Part shown: piece after piece, positions 12,808 to 22,178 of the stretch
Position numbering within the stretch: position 1 is the first letter of the stretch
Layout of the letters: each line of letters begins with the position of its first letter
NCBI GenBank assembly: GCA_019022495.1
Contig: JAFEKR010000025.1
Span: 434,001 to 498,000 of the forward strand
Direction: 5' to 3'
DNA: 64,000 bases
From: Epichloe hybrida
Lineage: Eukaryota > Ascomycota > Sordariomycetes > Hypocreales > Clavicipitaceae
Notes under the pieces: model-generated
Databases searched by the model: none
Seen by the model: the letters and a program-made list of their open reading frames with translations, nothing else
What the model was told of the DNA's origin: nothing
Program-made: the position numbers and the translations under genes

Positions 12808-13074
12808 TGTTAGTTACACTAAGGTCCTGCGTAAGTATAAGGGTAATCCCGTATAATTAAAGTTAATAATAGTTAATTAAATTAGCTAGGAAGGAAAGAG
12901 AGAGAAAAGAGAGAAGGTCTAGATACTAGGAAAGTAAGCGAAACCCGTATGTAAGGCAAAAGGGGGGGGTGGTAAATTAATACAGCTAATTGCATTGCAT
13001 GCATTGCGCCGGACCCATAATTCAGTCCGGTCTTTGGCTATGATTAAACCGATGAAAATCCGAAGGAATTAACA
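12808..13074 (-). repeat. LTR of element A (right, 5' LTR)
   Basis: 267 bp with the same termini as the left LTR. Just inside it, read on the minus strand, the sequence CTAATTAGTAGTT closely matches the same position after the LTR of element E (CTAATTAGTGGTT at 59588), so it probably contains the family's primer-binding region. Confidence 0.9.
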
Positions 13075-14865
13075 CTTTACCTTATTAATAATATAGGAAT
13101 TAAAAATTTAAGTTTTACTATATTCTCTTTTATTATATTTAATGAATTTAAACATACCTTATTTAATTAGAGTATTAATTTTAGCTTTAGTAAATAGCTT
13201 AAAGGGTTTACTAGGGGTCTTAATAATTCCTTCCTTATGTAATTAGATTATAAGCTTAAGATTAGAGCTTTCCTTAGCTAATAGAAAGACATTAGTCTTA
13301 TCTTTTATTTAATCTATATAATTAACATTAAATATAATAATAGGAGGGTTTCTTTAAGGTCTCCTAGGTCCTTACCTTAGGGGATTAATAAGAGAGGTAG
13401 CTATAGTGTTGATTCCTTTGGATCTTCATCGGTTCAATCGTGGCCAGAGACCAGACCAATTGTGGGTCCGGCGCGATGCATGCAATATAATTGGCTGCAT
13501 TAATTCGCTACCCCCTCTTTTGCCCTACATACAGGTTTTGCTTACTTTCCTAGCATCTAGACTTTCCCTCTCTTCTCCCTCTTTCCTAGCTATCTATCTA
13601 ACTATCATTGACTTTAATATTACGGGATTATCCTACCTGCGCAGGCACCTTGGTGTAACTAATATATGGGTTATAGGGAGGTATCTTGGTTCTTTACACT
13701 CTTAGGAGGTCTTTTCTTATTAGGATCTTTATAAAAAGGCTTAATAGATATTAATCTAAAGGCTTTAGGGCCTTAAGGAAGCTTAAGAGTGTAGGTTTTA
13801 CCTTCTATAGCTAATAGCTTATAGGGGCCTCTTTATTCTTTACCTTTATGCTATATATATATAAGTAATCCTAGTAGGAGGTTAATAGTTATAAAGGTAT
13901 TAGGACTATTCCTTATAGTAAGGGTATTACTAACCTTCTATTAGGTATAAATACGCTTAACTTCCTTTATTACTAGTTAGATTATAAGGGCTTGTTATAT
14001 AATATCTAGTAATAAAGGTAATTCCTTAACTATATAAGGATACGCGCTAAAAACAAGGACTATTAGCATAAGACTATTTAATTCTATAGTATTATTTATA
14101 GCTTTAACTACTATTTATAATACCATAGGCTTTAGTGTTATTAGGTATTCTTGCCTAATAATATTATAGGCTTTTTAGAGCGGCCTATAATATTACTTAA
14201 CCTTACTAATACTATAGTAAGCCTTAATAGGGATATCTTTAATCTTAATTACTATTAATAACATAAGCTGCTTAAATTCCTTACCTTTAAAGGTTATTCT
14301 AGTATTTATAATAATTAAATCTAGGGGGCCTAGATAGATATTAATCTAGTAAAGACAGAGTGCTTCTTATATAGTCTTTACAAAGATATCCTTAATAAAT
14401 CTAGCTACATTAAAGGATATAGCTATATTAATAACTTATAGAATAAGGTAGTTACTATTAATATATATAATATCTATAATGATTTTATAATTATAAGTAT
14501 ATTTATCCTAAAGAGTGAATTTAAATTAGTATAGGCTATCTATATATAATTAGTATTACTAGTAAACCTTAGTTAGCTTCTTAATAGCTTTAAACTTAAC
14601 CTTATACCCTAATTTATATAGTAAATTATTTAGATATTAAATTAAAGGGTATCTAAAGTATTAATATAATTAATAGAGCTTAATCTTTATAAGATAACTC
14701 TAAGTAATACTTTCTTCTTTATTAAGAAGTATTTATATATACCCTTATTTATATATAATAGGAACCTTAATAATTACTATAGTGTTAGGTAAAACATTAA
14801 GAAATAAGCTTTAAGCTATAAATTTAAGGGCTAAAAAGGTAATATAAAGTTTATAATAAACTTTA
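13075..14865 (-). mobile_element. Copia remnant H, continued (RT N-terminal side and integrase)
   Basis: This continues H after the insertion of A. Segments 13690-13950 and 14400-14560 are diverged counterparts of element A near 8800-9000 and 9500-9600 (the integrase core). It is broken by a solo LTR at 13407-13664 and ends near 14865, where another repeat begins. There is no intact frame. Confidence 0.65.
13407..13664 (+). mobile_element. Solo LTR of the A/B Copia family, inverted relative to A
   Basis: It starts TGTTGATTCCTTTGG and ends GGTGTAACTAATA, the reverse complement of the element A LTR. It is 258 bp. The flanks TATAG (13402-13406) and TATGG (13665-13669) form a 5-bp duplication with one G/A difference. 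It kept much more GC than the copies in A and B. The 99-codon open stretch across it is a chance frame. Confidence 0.85.
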
Positions 14866-14867
14866 TA

Positions 14868-14960
14868 GCTGCGATTACGTAAGAGTCATAATTCGCGACC
14901 GTAGTTAAACTCAAATCCATTCGAGTTTTACTTACAGCATAAATTGACGTGATTCCCCCT
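14868..14960. repeat. Dispersed repeat I, short copy (empty site)
   Basis: AACTTTATAGCTGCGATTAC to TTGACGTGATTCC recurs at 17044-17360. This copy lacks the 208-bp insert found there, and its sequence across the junction, CGCGACCGTAGTTAAAC, represents the pre-insertion site. The identity of the repeat is unknown. Confidence 0.7.
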
Positions 14961-16740
14961 TCCTCTGCGACCGTGTTTGTTCCATCTCTCTACATCTCTA
15001 TAGGAAGATATATAAAGGTAATAAATACCTAGTAAAATAGAAAGGCTAGCTAAGTAAATATAACTAATAGGTAGTAGTAGAAGATATAGAAAGCGCTTAA
15101 TATATAATTTAGGCTTTCTATTAAAGTAAAATAAGTAAGAAGTATAGTAAGATATAAGTAATTTATAAGTAATAAGGAATAAGATAGTTATAAAAAAGGC
15201 CTAGCCTTATTAGCTACTATTACACTTTATTTAAAAACCTTATTAAACTAGCTACTAAATAATAAAAGAAAAGATACCTATAAGGAGAGGAGTTTTATAG
15301 GAAACCTTTCTATAGTTACCCCCTTATATATTAAAATAATACTATTATAAAGAAAGTACTTAGTGCCCTTACTCTTATTCTCCTTAACTATTACCTTTAT
15401 TACCTTAAAAAACTAGTGCTTTACTACCCCCTAGGGTATAAATCCTAGATTATAATACTATAGCTATAAAGTTATTTTTTTCTTCTAGGAATTATAATAT
15501 ATAGTATAGTTTAGCTATAAAAGTTAGTAAATAGGTAGTAAAGGAAAAGTAATAACTTATAATCCCTAGGATAAAGGTAGGAAATATAGTAATTAAAAGT
15601 TACTAGTGTAAAATAATATACTAATTATATATAGCTAAAGTAGCTTACCTAGGCAGTAAGTAAAGGTTTAGAGAATATATAATAAAATATACCTAATAGA
15701 CCTTAGTAGCCCTAGTTAAACTAAAGGAAATATAATAAGCTATATTAGTATAATTAAACCCTAAGATAAGGTTTAGATAATAAGTGCTAAAATAGTAGTA
15801 AGTTACCTTAGAAAATATATAATTATTAGGGTTATTAAGGACCTAATTACTTAGGGTATTTATTAAAGTTTTTACCTAATTAAGAAAAGTAAGAAAATCT
15901 AGAAAATCCCCTTATATAGTTAGCATTACCTATAGAGATATAGGTAATTAAAGACTAAAAATACAGAGAAAATAATATACTTACTATCTTATAAGTATTA
16001 CTATATTTAATACACTAGATATAATACTTTAAATATTTCCCTTTAGTATTAGTAGTTAGTGTACTAGGGAATTAGTAGTTAATTTATGGGATATTTGTCA
16101 TGACTGTGGTAGGAGAGATATAAACGGAGTAAAGGCTAAGGTTCTTAGTCATAGCTAGAGAGCTACTACTTAGGGGTAAGTATATAAAGGTCTTAAACTC
16201 TAACCTCTTATATTTCTTATAGGTAGTCCTTATCTAAATACCTTACTATATGCACGTAGCTATCTAGTAGCTACTTAGTTATTTATATAGGCTAAGGCTT
16301 ATCTAAGGGCTCTATTATGTGACTGTCCTATCCGTGACTCCCTAGCCTCCGTGCTCCTAACAATATTAGGCTTAGCTAGAGGACTTTTCTTAAAGTTTGC
16401 GTAACCTATATGTAGATAATATATATAGGAATATTCTCTTAAATAAATATTAGGGATAGCTATAATAATAACGCCTTTAATACTTTCCTTATCTAATTCT
16501 ATTCTAATAATAAGGTAAGTAATAAAGGTAAATTTATAGTAACTAATTATATAATAATATTTAGGAAAAAGTTTACTATATATAGAAAGGGAAAAGTTAG
16601 TAATATAATAGAGAGTTATAGGTAAATTTATACTTAAATACTAATATTATTTATTATTATTTTAGTATAGCTACTACTTAGTAAATAGCTATATAATACT
16701 TACTAAAAGCTATTTAGAAGCCTAGCTAAAAGTAAGGGGG
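14961..16740 (+). mobile_element. RIP-degraded retroelement interior upstream of LTR D3
   Basis: This AT-rich sequence ends in the purine tract AGTAAGGGGG directly before the D-family LTR at 16741, so at least the right part is the 3' interior of a plus-strand Gypsy D element. A plus-strand frame near 15600-15950 reads fairly continuously if TAA/TAG are taken as mutated Gln codons. That is weak evidence in TA-rich DNA and I do not recognise the product. A solo LTR (J1) interrupts it at 16096-16362. The left limit is uncertain. Confidence 0.45.
16096..16362 (+). mobile_element. Solo LTR J1 of the Gypsy J family
   Basis: 267 bp, TGTCATGACTGTGG to CGTGCTCCTAACA, the same length as the two LTRs of element J (31855-32121 and 53010-53276). 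It is flanked by ATATT on both sides (16091-16095, 16363-16367), a perfect 5-bp duplication. Its GC is well above that of its surroundings. Confidence 0.9.
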
Positions 16741-16945
16741 TAATTATAAGGCCTTACTTATAATACTAGCGTACTACTAGGTAAGCGCACTACGCCCTAG
16801 GGCTAGGTCTATATAACACTACTAGACTAGCAAGTTACTAGCTATAAGCTAGTAACTCGCCGCATAACACACTTAGACCTAGCAAGCTTGAGTCAATATA
16901 CGAGCGCCCCTATACCTCTTGCCTAGCCATCCCTTTGTTCTCACA
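16741..16945 (+). repeat. LTR D3 of the Gypsy D family (3' LTR)
   Basis: 205 bp, TAATTATAAGG to TTGTTCTCACA, homologous to 55520-55723 and inverted 3319-3515. It is preceded by a polypurine tract, so it is a 3' LTR. It carries the palindrome at 16833-16857. The first 40 bp plus the purine tract recur at 17362-17398, so the downstream flank carries a second partial copy. Confidence 0.75.
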
Positions 16946-17043
16946 ATTTGGCCAATGCATCTAATTTTCAAGGAACTAAAAAAATTACTAGCAATACCTA
17001 GCTAGTGCCACATGTAACAACCAAATTCAATAATTACTATAAC

Positions 17044-17360
17044 AAACTTTATAGCTGCGATTACATAAGATATAGTTATAATTCGCGACTGCTGTTACGT
17101 GGCGAAATGAGCTTAGCCACTACTAACAAGGATAAGAACGAGTTTGGCATCATAGACAGAAGAATCAACTTACTTCTAACATCTACACCTGCCCCTAAGA
17201 GTAGCTTTTACAAGTGAACTTAGCACGACTTACGAACCTACGAATCCGTTGGCCCCTCTGACGGATTTGACCTAATAACGTGCAAAGCCAGCACGTAACA
17301 ACTGCAGTTAAACTCAAATCCATTCGAGTTTTACTCACAGCATAAATTGACGTGATTCCT
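17044..17360. repeat. Dispersed repeat I, long copy
   Basis: This is the same sequence as 14868-14960 but split by a 208-bp insert with TG...CA ends. The outer parts align at both ends: AACTTTATAGCTGCGATTAC on the left and CATTCGAGTTTTAC...GTGATTCC on the right. Confidence 0.75.
17093..17300. mobile_element. 208-bp solo LTR or MITE with ACTGC duplication
   Basis: It starts TGTTACGTGGCG and ends CCAGCACGTAACA, so the outer 9 bp form an inverted pair (TGTTACGTG / CACGTAACA). ACTGC flanks it on both sides (17088-17092 and 17301-17305). The empty site is seen at 14868-14960. The 5-bp duplication and TG...CA ends favour a solo LTR. It has near-normal GC. The 70-codon frame crossing it is not a gene. 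Confidence 0.8.
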
Positions 17361-17850
17361 AGTAAGGGGATAATTATAAGGCTTACTTATAATACTAGCT
17401 CTTTAATATATATTAAGTAAGTATACTATACTATAAGGCTAGGTTTACTAAACGATTTAGTATTAACTATATACTTTATATTAATATAAAAAGGTTAAAT
17501 TATATAATTAAATCCTTAATTATAAGCTTAACTAAAGATTTAGTATAAAGTCTTTAGACTAATTCTTAGATTATAAGTAATTTTATAGTTTAGTATCCCT
17601 TTAGCTTTTATAAGTAATATATAAGCTTTATTTACTATTATTAAGGTTTAAGCTATTATAAAAGAAGTAAAGATAAAAGTAGCTAGGTAAGAGAAGTAAA
17701 ATAAGGGTAAAGCTAGCTAACTTTAGTAATAATTATATTACTAGTAGTAATAGTAAGTAAAGAGAGGGAAACTAGAGAAGAGGTAAGCCTTTTATTTAAT
17801 TTACCTAGTAAGATTATGGCCCTGCTAGCTAATTAGATCCTTGTCTAGGA
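17361..17850. other. RIP-type AT-rich DNA, unassigned
   Basis: It begins with a partial D-family polypurine tract and LTR start (17362-17398), then continues as TA-rich sequence without open frames. The switch to normal composition occurs at about 17815-17850 and marks the edge of the gene island. Confidence 0.5.
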
Positions 17851-18446
17851 CTTGTGCAGGGGACACGACTTTTGACTCGGACATCCGTATATATATAATT
17901 AAAAATTCCTACTTTATAATTACATATACCTTGCATATACTAGGTATATGCTATTCTGCTAGTCGCAAGGCCCCACCCTAGATAGGAGATTCACTTTGTT
18001 ACAGCCGAGATTTACTGTGTGCCCTGGAAATGAAAATGCTGTGCATGTGATGGCGGGGCTCTACGATAAAGCATAACGAGTGCAGCATTCTGGCTTGTTT
18101 GTTAGGGTAAAACGTTTCGATTTGTACCAGACTGTATTTCTACGTGGGCAAAATGTCGACTCTGGCGCATCGATTGTGCATTTTTTTCTGAAACAGCAAG
18201 CACATCCTACCCCTATTCTACTCACGCGCTTGGAGCCTCGGAGCCTTGGAGCCCAGCGTTAGATGCGTCGTCCGTCTGATAAAACTGCCACCAAGTCACT
18301 CACCGGAGTCGGCGGGGGAAACAGCCACAGGCTGATCAGTCGACTTTGAATATATTGCCGTCCCTACCAATATACCATCAAACTCTGCAGACCATATCTT
18401 CGCCAATACTCGGTAAAAAGTCTAGAAGCGGGCTCTGTCCCTTATC
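17851..18446. other. Upstream region of NAA30
   Basis: This has normal base composition and no supported gene. A 60-codon frame at 18080-18262 has no recognisable content. The region presumably holds the NAA30 promoter and 5' leader; no clear TATA element or factor site stands out. Confidence 0.5.
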
Positions 18447-19100
18447 ATGGCTCTGCCGCACAAAGAAAAAGTCGCTACCGACCTGCGATATATCCAGTAT
18501 CAACATGAACTAGAGTCTCGATATCTTCCAGCCATACGCTCGCTTATTTCGAAAGATCTCAGTGAACCATACAGCATCTACGTTTACAGATACTTTTTAT
18601 GTCAGTGGGCTCATCTTTGTTTCATGGTAAGTCAAGTTGACGAGCAAGGGAAGCCTTGCCCTGTCCGCGGAAGACTCTCGGCAATTTGACCCAAGTCGCC
18701 GCTACTGACATCCTTTCAGGCCCTCAATCCAATCGATTCATCATTGGTTGGTGTCGTTGTTTGCAAACTGGAAGTTCATTCATCCCATTCCCCCCCTACA
18801 CGCCGCGGCTATATCGCCATGCTCGCAGTGGAATCTTCTTTCCGAGGTCATGGAATTGCAACAGCCTTGGTGAAACAAGCGATAGATGCCATGACGAAAC
18901 GAAATGCTGATGAGATCGTATTGGAAACGGAAGAAACAAATATCCCAGCCATGAAGCTCTACGAAAGGCTAGGGTTTCTTCGCTCCAAAAAACTGCATCG
19001 GTATTATTTAAACGGCAACAGTGCTTATCGTCTCGTCCTGCCTCTCCGAACTATTGATTTGGACCGAGGAGCGAACGATCCTACCCACGAAGCATTTTAG
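18447..19100 (+). CDS. NAA30: N-alpha-acetyltransferase 30, NatC catalytic subunit
   Basis: This is a GNAT-fold acetyltransferase, probably the catalytic subunit of NatC, which acetylates N termini such as Met-Leu and Met-Ile on nascent chains at the ribosome. There are two exons, 18447-18626 and 18720-19100. The 93-bp intron has a GTAAGT donor and a TTTCAG acceptor, phase 0. The predicted protein is 186 aa, close to yeast Mak3 (176 aa). The N terminus has the family signature IQYQHELESRYLPAIRSLIS (residues 16-35) and LSEPYSIYVYRYFLCQW. RGHGIA at 102-107 is the acetyl-CoA-binding Q/R-x-x-G-x-G/A loop. ETEETNIPAMKLYERLGF (about 129-146) is the typical C-terminal GNAT motif. The start is the first ATG in frame (context ATCATGG). 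NAA30 is preferred over NAA50 or NAA60 because of the YQHELE segment. Confidence 0.92.
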
Positions 19101-19464
19101 TCTCGGTCGGCTATGCTTGACACCAACCATCTGCTTCCTTCTCTCTTCATTTTCTTCAAATTTTCTCTTTCAAAAATTTCGGCAAAGATAAACACGAACA
19201 TAGCCACCCACATCTGTAGAATTGGGGACTTCATGGGACAGCGAGCGACCAAAACATTGTTTAGATCAGGCGGTGCCGGCGGCGTTTACGGGACAATAGA
19301 AGATGTTTATGCATCATTGTGACTACTGAGGAAGCACTCTTGTCTATTTGAGTAGCTTTATGGAAGATTTCAAATGCCTTGCAACTGATGTCGAGATCCA
19401 AGCTCATCCCGAAGAGTAACTTACTTAAACATGACTATTACTCGCGTGCTGCTGTCTTATGCTC
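19101..19464. other. Convergent intergenic region between NAA30 and the DUF1917 gene
   Basis: The 364 bp between two stop codons presumably hold both 3' untranslated regions. A 69-codon plus-strand frame (19113-19322) has no recognisable features. Nothing else is seen. Confidence 0.6.
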
Positions 19465-20653
19465 TCAACCACACGGAAACTGCTTTGAGCTGTAGAGGGA
19501 GGCTGCAAGCCCCCAGGGGTTTCCCGTGGCAATGCCGACGTAAGTGAATATATCTGATCCATAATCAGCGGCGTACGCCAAGATGGATAATCAAGTGCGG
19601 CGACAAGTGCTGACTGAGTTTGACTCACCAGGCTTGTAATATATGTTCCGTCGGCTGGAATCAGCTATTCTCAGCTCTCTCATTCTTTGAAGAACACGGC
19701 CGACGTCGGCTTTGTCACTGAAATCTGACGTGTATATGCAAATGGGTCTGTCTCTTTTGGAATCATCCAGTTCTGATCGGGGTGCGACCTTGGCTGCCAC
19801 GCCAAGTTCATTGTTTGCTGTGGCTCTGGCGACCACTTCCCATAACTCGTCTACCACGGATGGTGGGCAAAATAGCATCCACTTTATGCCACCACAACAA
19901 GAAAAACTAGTTAGTGCTGCGAGCATGTTCCTTGACGCTGACTTATCAAAGTTCTTTTCAGAACAATGGGACAAAAAAAAAAGGCCGGTTTCAAGAGAAG
20001 ACGATTGCTTTACTTGCCTTGCCAGTACGCACTCGACCCGCGTAGGCCAAGCTAAGAATATCGGTCACGGCGTTTCGTCGTTCTTGAGATAGTTCGCGTG
20101 CGATGAACGTGGGAGACATTCCACTCTTATTTACTCGCTGCGCCAGTTCGGCCAAAAGTTGCAATCTCTCCATTGCCCCTTCAACGACGAGGCTCAGTTG
20201 GCTACCACCTTCAGCTGGGGCCTCGTCCTCATTTCCTCTCATGAAGGCATCATCTGCAGTCCTCTTCTCTTCGCGCGCAACAAAGGGATTGCAGATGAAT
20301 ATCCAAGGCACTTTTTCAGTTTGCTTTGTAGTTGCAGGAGGAAGGCGAGACAAAAAGTCATTCAGACTTTCTGTGAGCTGCCAAGCATACTCTACGCCAG
20401 CATACGGATTATGGAATTTCGCAGTCTCAATAGAAAACATTGGTTGCCTGGCGGGGTGCCCGGCGCCCCAGGCACCGTGCCGATCTATCCATTCGGAGGC
20501 GTCGAACTGTCGCACGCGAGACTCTAATTCTAGTTTCTGCGCTGGGTGTCCTGAGGAAGGGACTGAGTAAGCAATGGCAACTCCATTGAGACGATAAAGG
20601 AAAGACGCTTGGAAAATACCATAGAATTGAGAATCATCGTCGTCTTTGCTCAT
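19465..20653 (-). CDS. DUF1917 / C11orf68-like (eIF4E-fold family) protein
   Basis: Three exons on the minus strand are inferred: 20653-20018, 19881-19629 and 19553-19465, giving 325 aa. Splicing joins TGK to WMLFCPP (residues about 210-219), restoring the family's GKWMLF motif. ATANNELGVAAKVAPR, RPICIYTSDFSDKADVGRVL and IYYKP follow, and the last exon adds DIFTYVGIATGNPWGL, the expected C-terminal motif. Members share a fold like the cap-binding protein eIF4E; their cellular role is not established. Intron 1 (136 bp) has a GC donor (AAG/GCAAGT), a good branch motif (CACTAAC) and an AAG acceptor. Intron 2 is 75 bp, GTGAGT to CAG. I chose the ATG at 20653 (MSKDDDDSQFYG). An in-frame ATG at 20785 would add 44 residues encoded by a simple repeat. 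Confidence 0.85.
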
Positions 20654-20750
20654 CGTGTTCTCCTTGTCTTCTCCTCGTGTTCTCCTCGTGTTCTCCTCGT
20701 GTTCTTTGTTCTTCTCGTGTTCTTCTCGTCTTCTCCTCGTGTCATGTGCT
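20652..20750. repeat. 11-bp tandem repeat (TCCTCGTGTTC) in the shared promoter region
   Basis: Near-perfect units with an 11-bp period, plus degenerate copies, run through this stretch. On the minus strand it reads as a GA-rich array. If translated from the upstream ATG it would give an EEHEENTRR-like charged repeat. It is more likely 5' leader or promoter of the DUF1917 gene. Confidence 0.75.
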
Positions 20751-20855
20751 GGATCTGGTAGCTTGACGAATTGGGTCCGATCCACCGAGTTCTAAATTAT
20801 TATGGAGAGCACCCGGCTTCACTGAAATCCTGTCCAAAGTCAACGCCTGCCCATC
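20654..20855. promoter_or_regulatory. Bidirectional promoter region between the DUF1917 gene and DPH7
   Basis: Only 202 bp separate the two divergent start codons (or 70 bp if the DUF1917 protein starts at 20785). Both genes must be transcribed from here. It includes the 11-bp tandem array and an AT-rich spot near 20792-20801. No specific factor site is claimed. Confidence 0.6.
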
Positions 20856-22178
20856 ATGGCCGACTTGAAACCAATAGCATCCACGGCACACATCTCGCTG
20901 GACCTGCCCCCAAGCTGCGCGCAATTTTGCCCGACTGATGCTGCCTTTTTTGTTGTGGGAACCTACAACTTGGAGACCGAGAGCGCGCCGACAACGTCAA
21001 CGGCCGTGGACGGGCTCCCTCGGGAGCAGGAAGCAGGAAGCAACTCTCCGCAAAGTCGAAATGGGACTCTACTCTTGTTCAAGATTGATGGCAGTAGCCT
21101 GTAAGTTCAGATCTGGAGCAGGATAACGCGAACAAGATTGAGATTCGATCCCTTGAAAACTCGTAATTAATCAAACAGCAGAGATCTGATCCAAACAGAA
21201 GTGCAACCCTCGGCACTATTAGATCTAAGATTTCTTCCAAACTGTGCAGGAAGCCGTAGCATCCTGGCTGTCGTATCAAGTACTGGTTCGCTGGCAATCT
21301 ATAGTCTGGAGCCTCGACGCAACCCTGTATTGAGACAGTTGGCCACAAGCCGATGTGAAGATTTAGGCGAAGAGGTCCTATTTTTGCAATGCAACTGGCA
21401 CCCTTCTCTAAGCAATACCATTGCAGTGACAACGTCCACGGGGCTAGCCAGAATATTGCACCTCGACGCGCATTGGCACATCGACGGATGGACAGACCTG
21501 GGCATTCAAAACTCGTTAGAAGCTTGGTCGATAAACTTCTCCGAGTCGGACTACAATAATAATGAAAACGAGCAATCGACGACGACGGTGTACTGCGGTG
21601 GCGATGACTCCGTGTTAAGGTATACTTGCTGCTCGTGGCCTAAGATTCCCGATGAGCAGGAAGTCGATGTTATATATCCAGCTGTGAGTATCAAGGGGCA
21701 ACATGAAGCTGGCGTCACAGCAATCTTGCCTCTTTCGCAACGGACACTTGATGGAGGCCGCATCGTGCTGACTGGGAGCTATGACGACCACCTTCGCGTC
21801 TTTGCTATACATGACTTGAATGAGACCTTTGGTGTTGAAAGAGTGCGACTGTTGTGCGATATCAATCTTGGTGGTGGCGTCTGGAGGCTGAACCTGATCG
21901 ATGGCAGCTGTTCGGAGCTTTCTCCCGCAACGACGGCTGAAATACGTGTGCTAGCCTCGTGTATGCATGCTGGAGCCAGGATAGTCACGATTGCCACCCA
22001 CGATGGACAAGACTGGGAGGCCACAGTGGTTGGGCGATTTGAAGAGCATCAAAGCATGAACTATGCATCCGACTTTACAAAGTCGACCCAAACCCGAAGC
22101 TTGAGGTGCATCTCCACAAGCTTTTACGACAAGCGGTTATGTCTATGGGATTATGACCTGCCCAGCGGTCCAACGTGA
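20856..22178 (+). CDS. DPH7: Diphthine methylesterase (WD40 protein)
   Basis: This is a WD40-repeat protein of the DPH7/WDR85/Rrt2 family, which removes the methyl ester from the diphthine intermediate on elongation factor 2 so that amidation to diphthamide can follow. There are two exons: 20856-21100, then 21179 (or 21182)-22178. The predicted length is 414 (or 413) aa; yeast Rrt2 is 387. The acceptor is a tandem CAGCAG and both choices keep frame. Visible blades include CNWHPSLSNTIAVTTSTG, TVYCGGDDSVLRYTC, HEAGVTAILPL, GSYDDHLRVF (about 281) and CISTSFYDKRLCLWDY near the C terminus. GGGVWRL, HAGARIV and EEHQSMNYASD (about 370) are typical of this family rather than other WD40 proteins. The start is the first ATG (MADLKPIAST). 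Confidence 0.88.

Larger units (their letters stand above)
6320..13074 (-). mobile_element. Complete Copia-type retrotransposon A, RIP-inactivated
   Basis: The 6,755-bp element has 267-bp LTRs at both ends and the 5-bp duplication CTTTA (6315-6319 and 13075-13079). Coding direction is minus, with the 5' LTR on the right. The minus-strand translation, allowing for stops from RIP, gives an integrase region with RKAPS.LKFIIKDNHEFNYK near 9620-9550, followed by IIVDVM. RT follows with RLIIQGYNNKGKEFIPT near 8150-8090, then RNase H with IALYQLYKRHEIYKVRQI near 6945-6885. These match the fungal Copia polyproteins whose RT carries QDITQAYVQ and LYGI.EA motifs, also visible in element E. Gag is expected at about 12,700-11,000 but was not identified by motif. 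Element B at 38022 is the same family. Confidence 0.9.

Noticed and set aside
13406..13705. 99-codon frame
   Set aside because: It covers a solo LTR from end to end, so it is a chance frame in non-coding DNA.
15600..15950. Decayed plus-strand gene in the D3 interior
   Set aside because: It reads continuously only if TAA/TAG are treated as Gln. Because RIP DNA is rich in TA and poor in TG, many frames behave this way, and no family motif was found.
18080..18262. 60-codon gene upstream of NAA30
   Set aside because: It has no domain, no convincing start context and no splice link to NAA30.
19712..20570. Plus-strand open frames of 122-155 codons opposite the DUF1917 gene
   Set aside because: They lie antisense to exons that carry clear family motifs, and their own translations show no recognisable domain.
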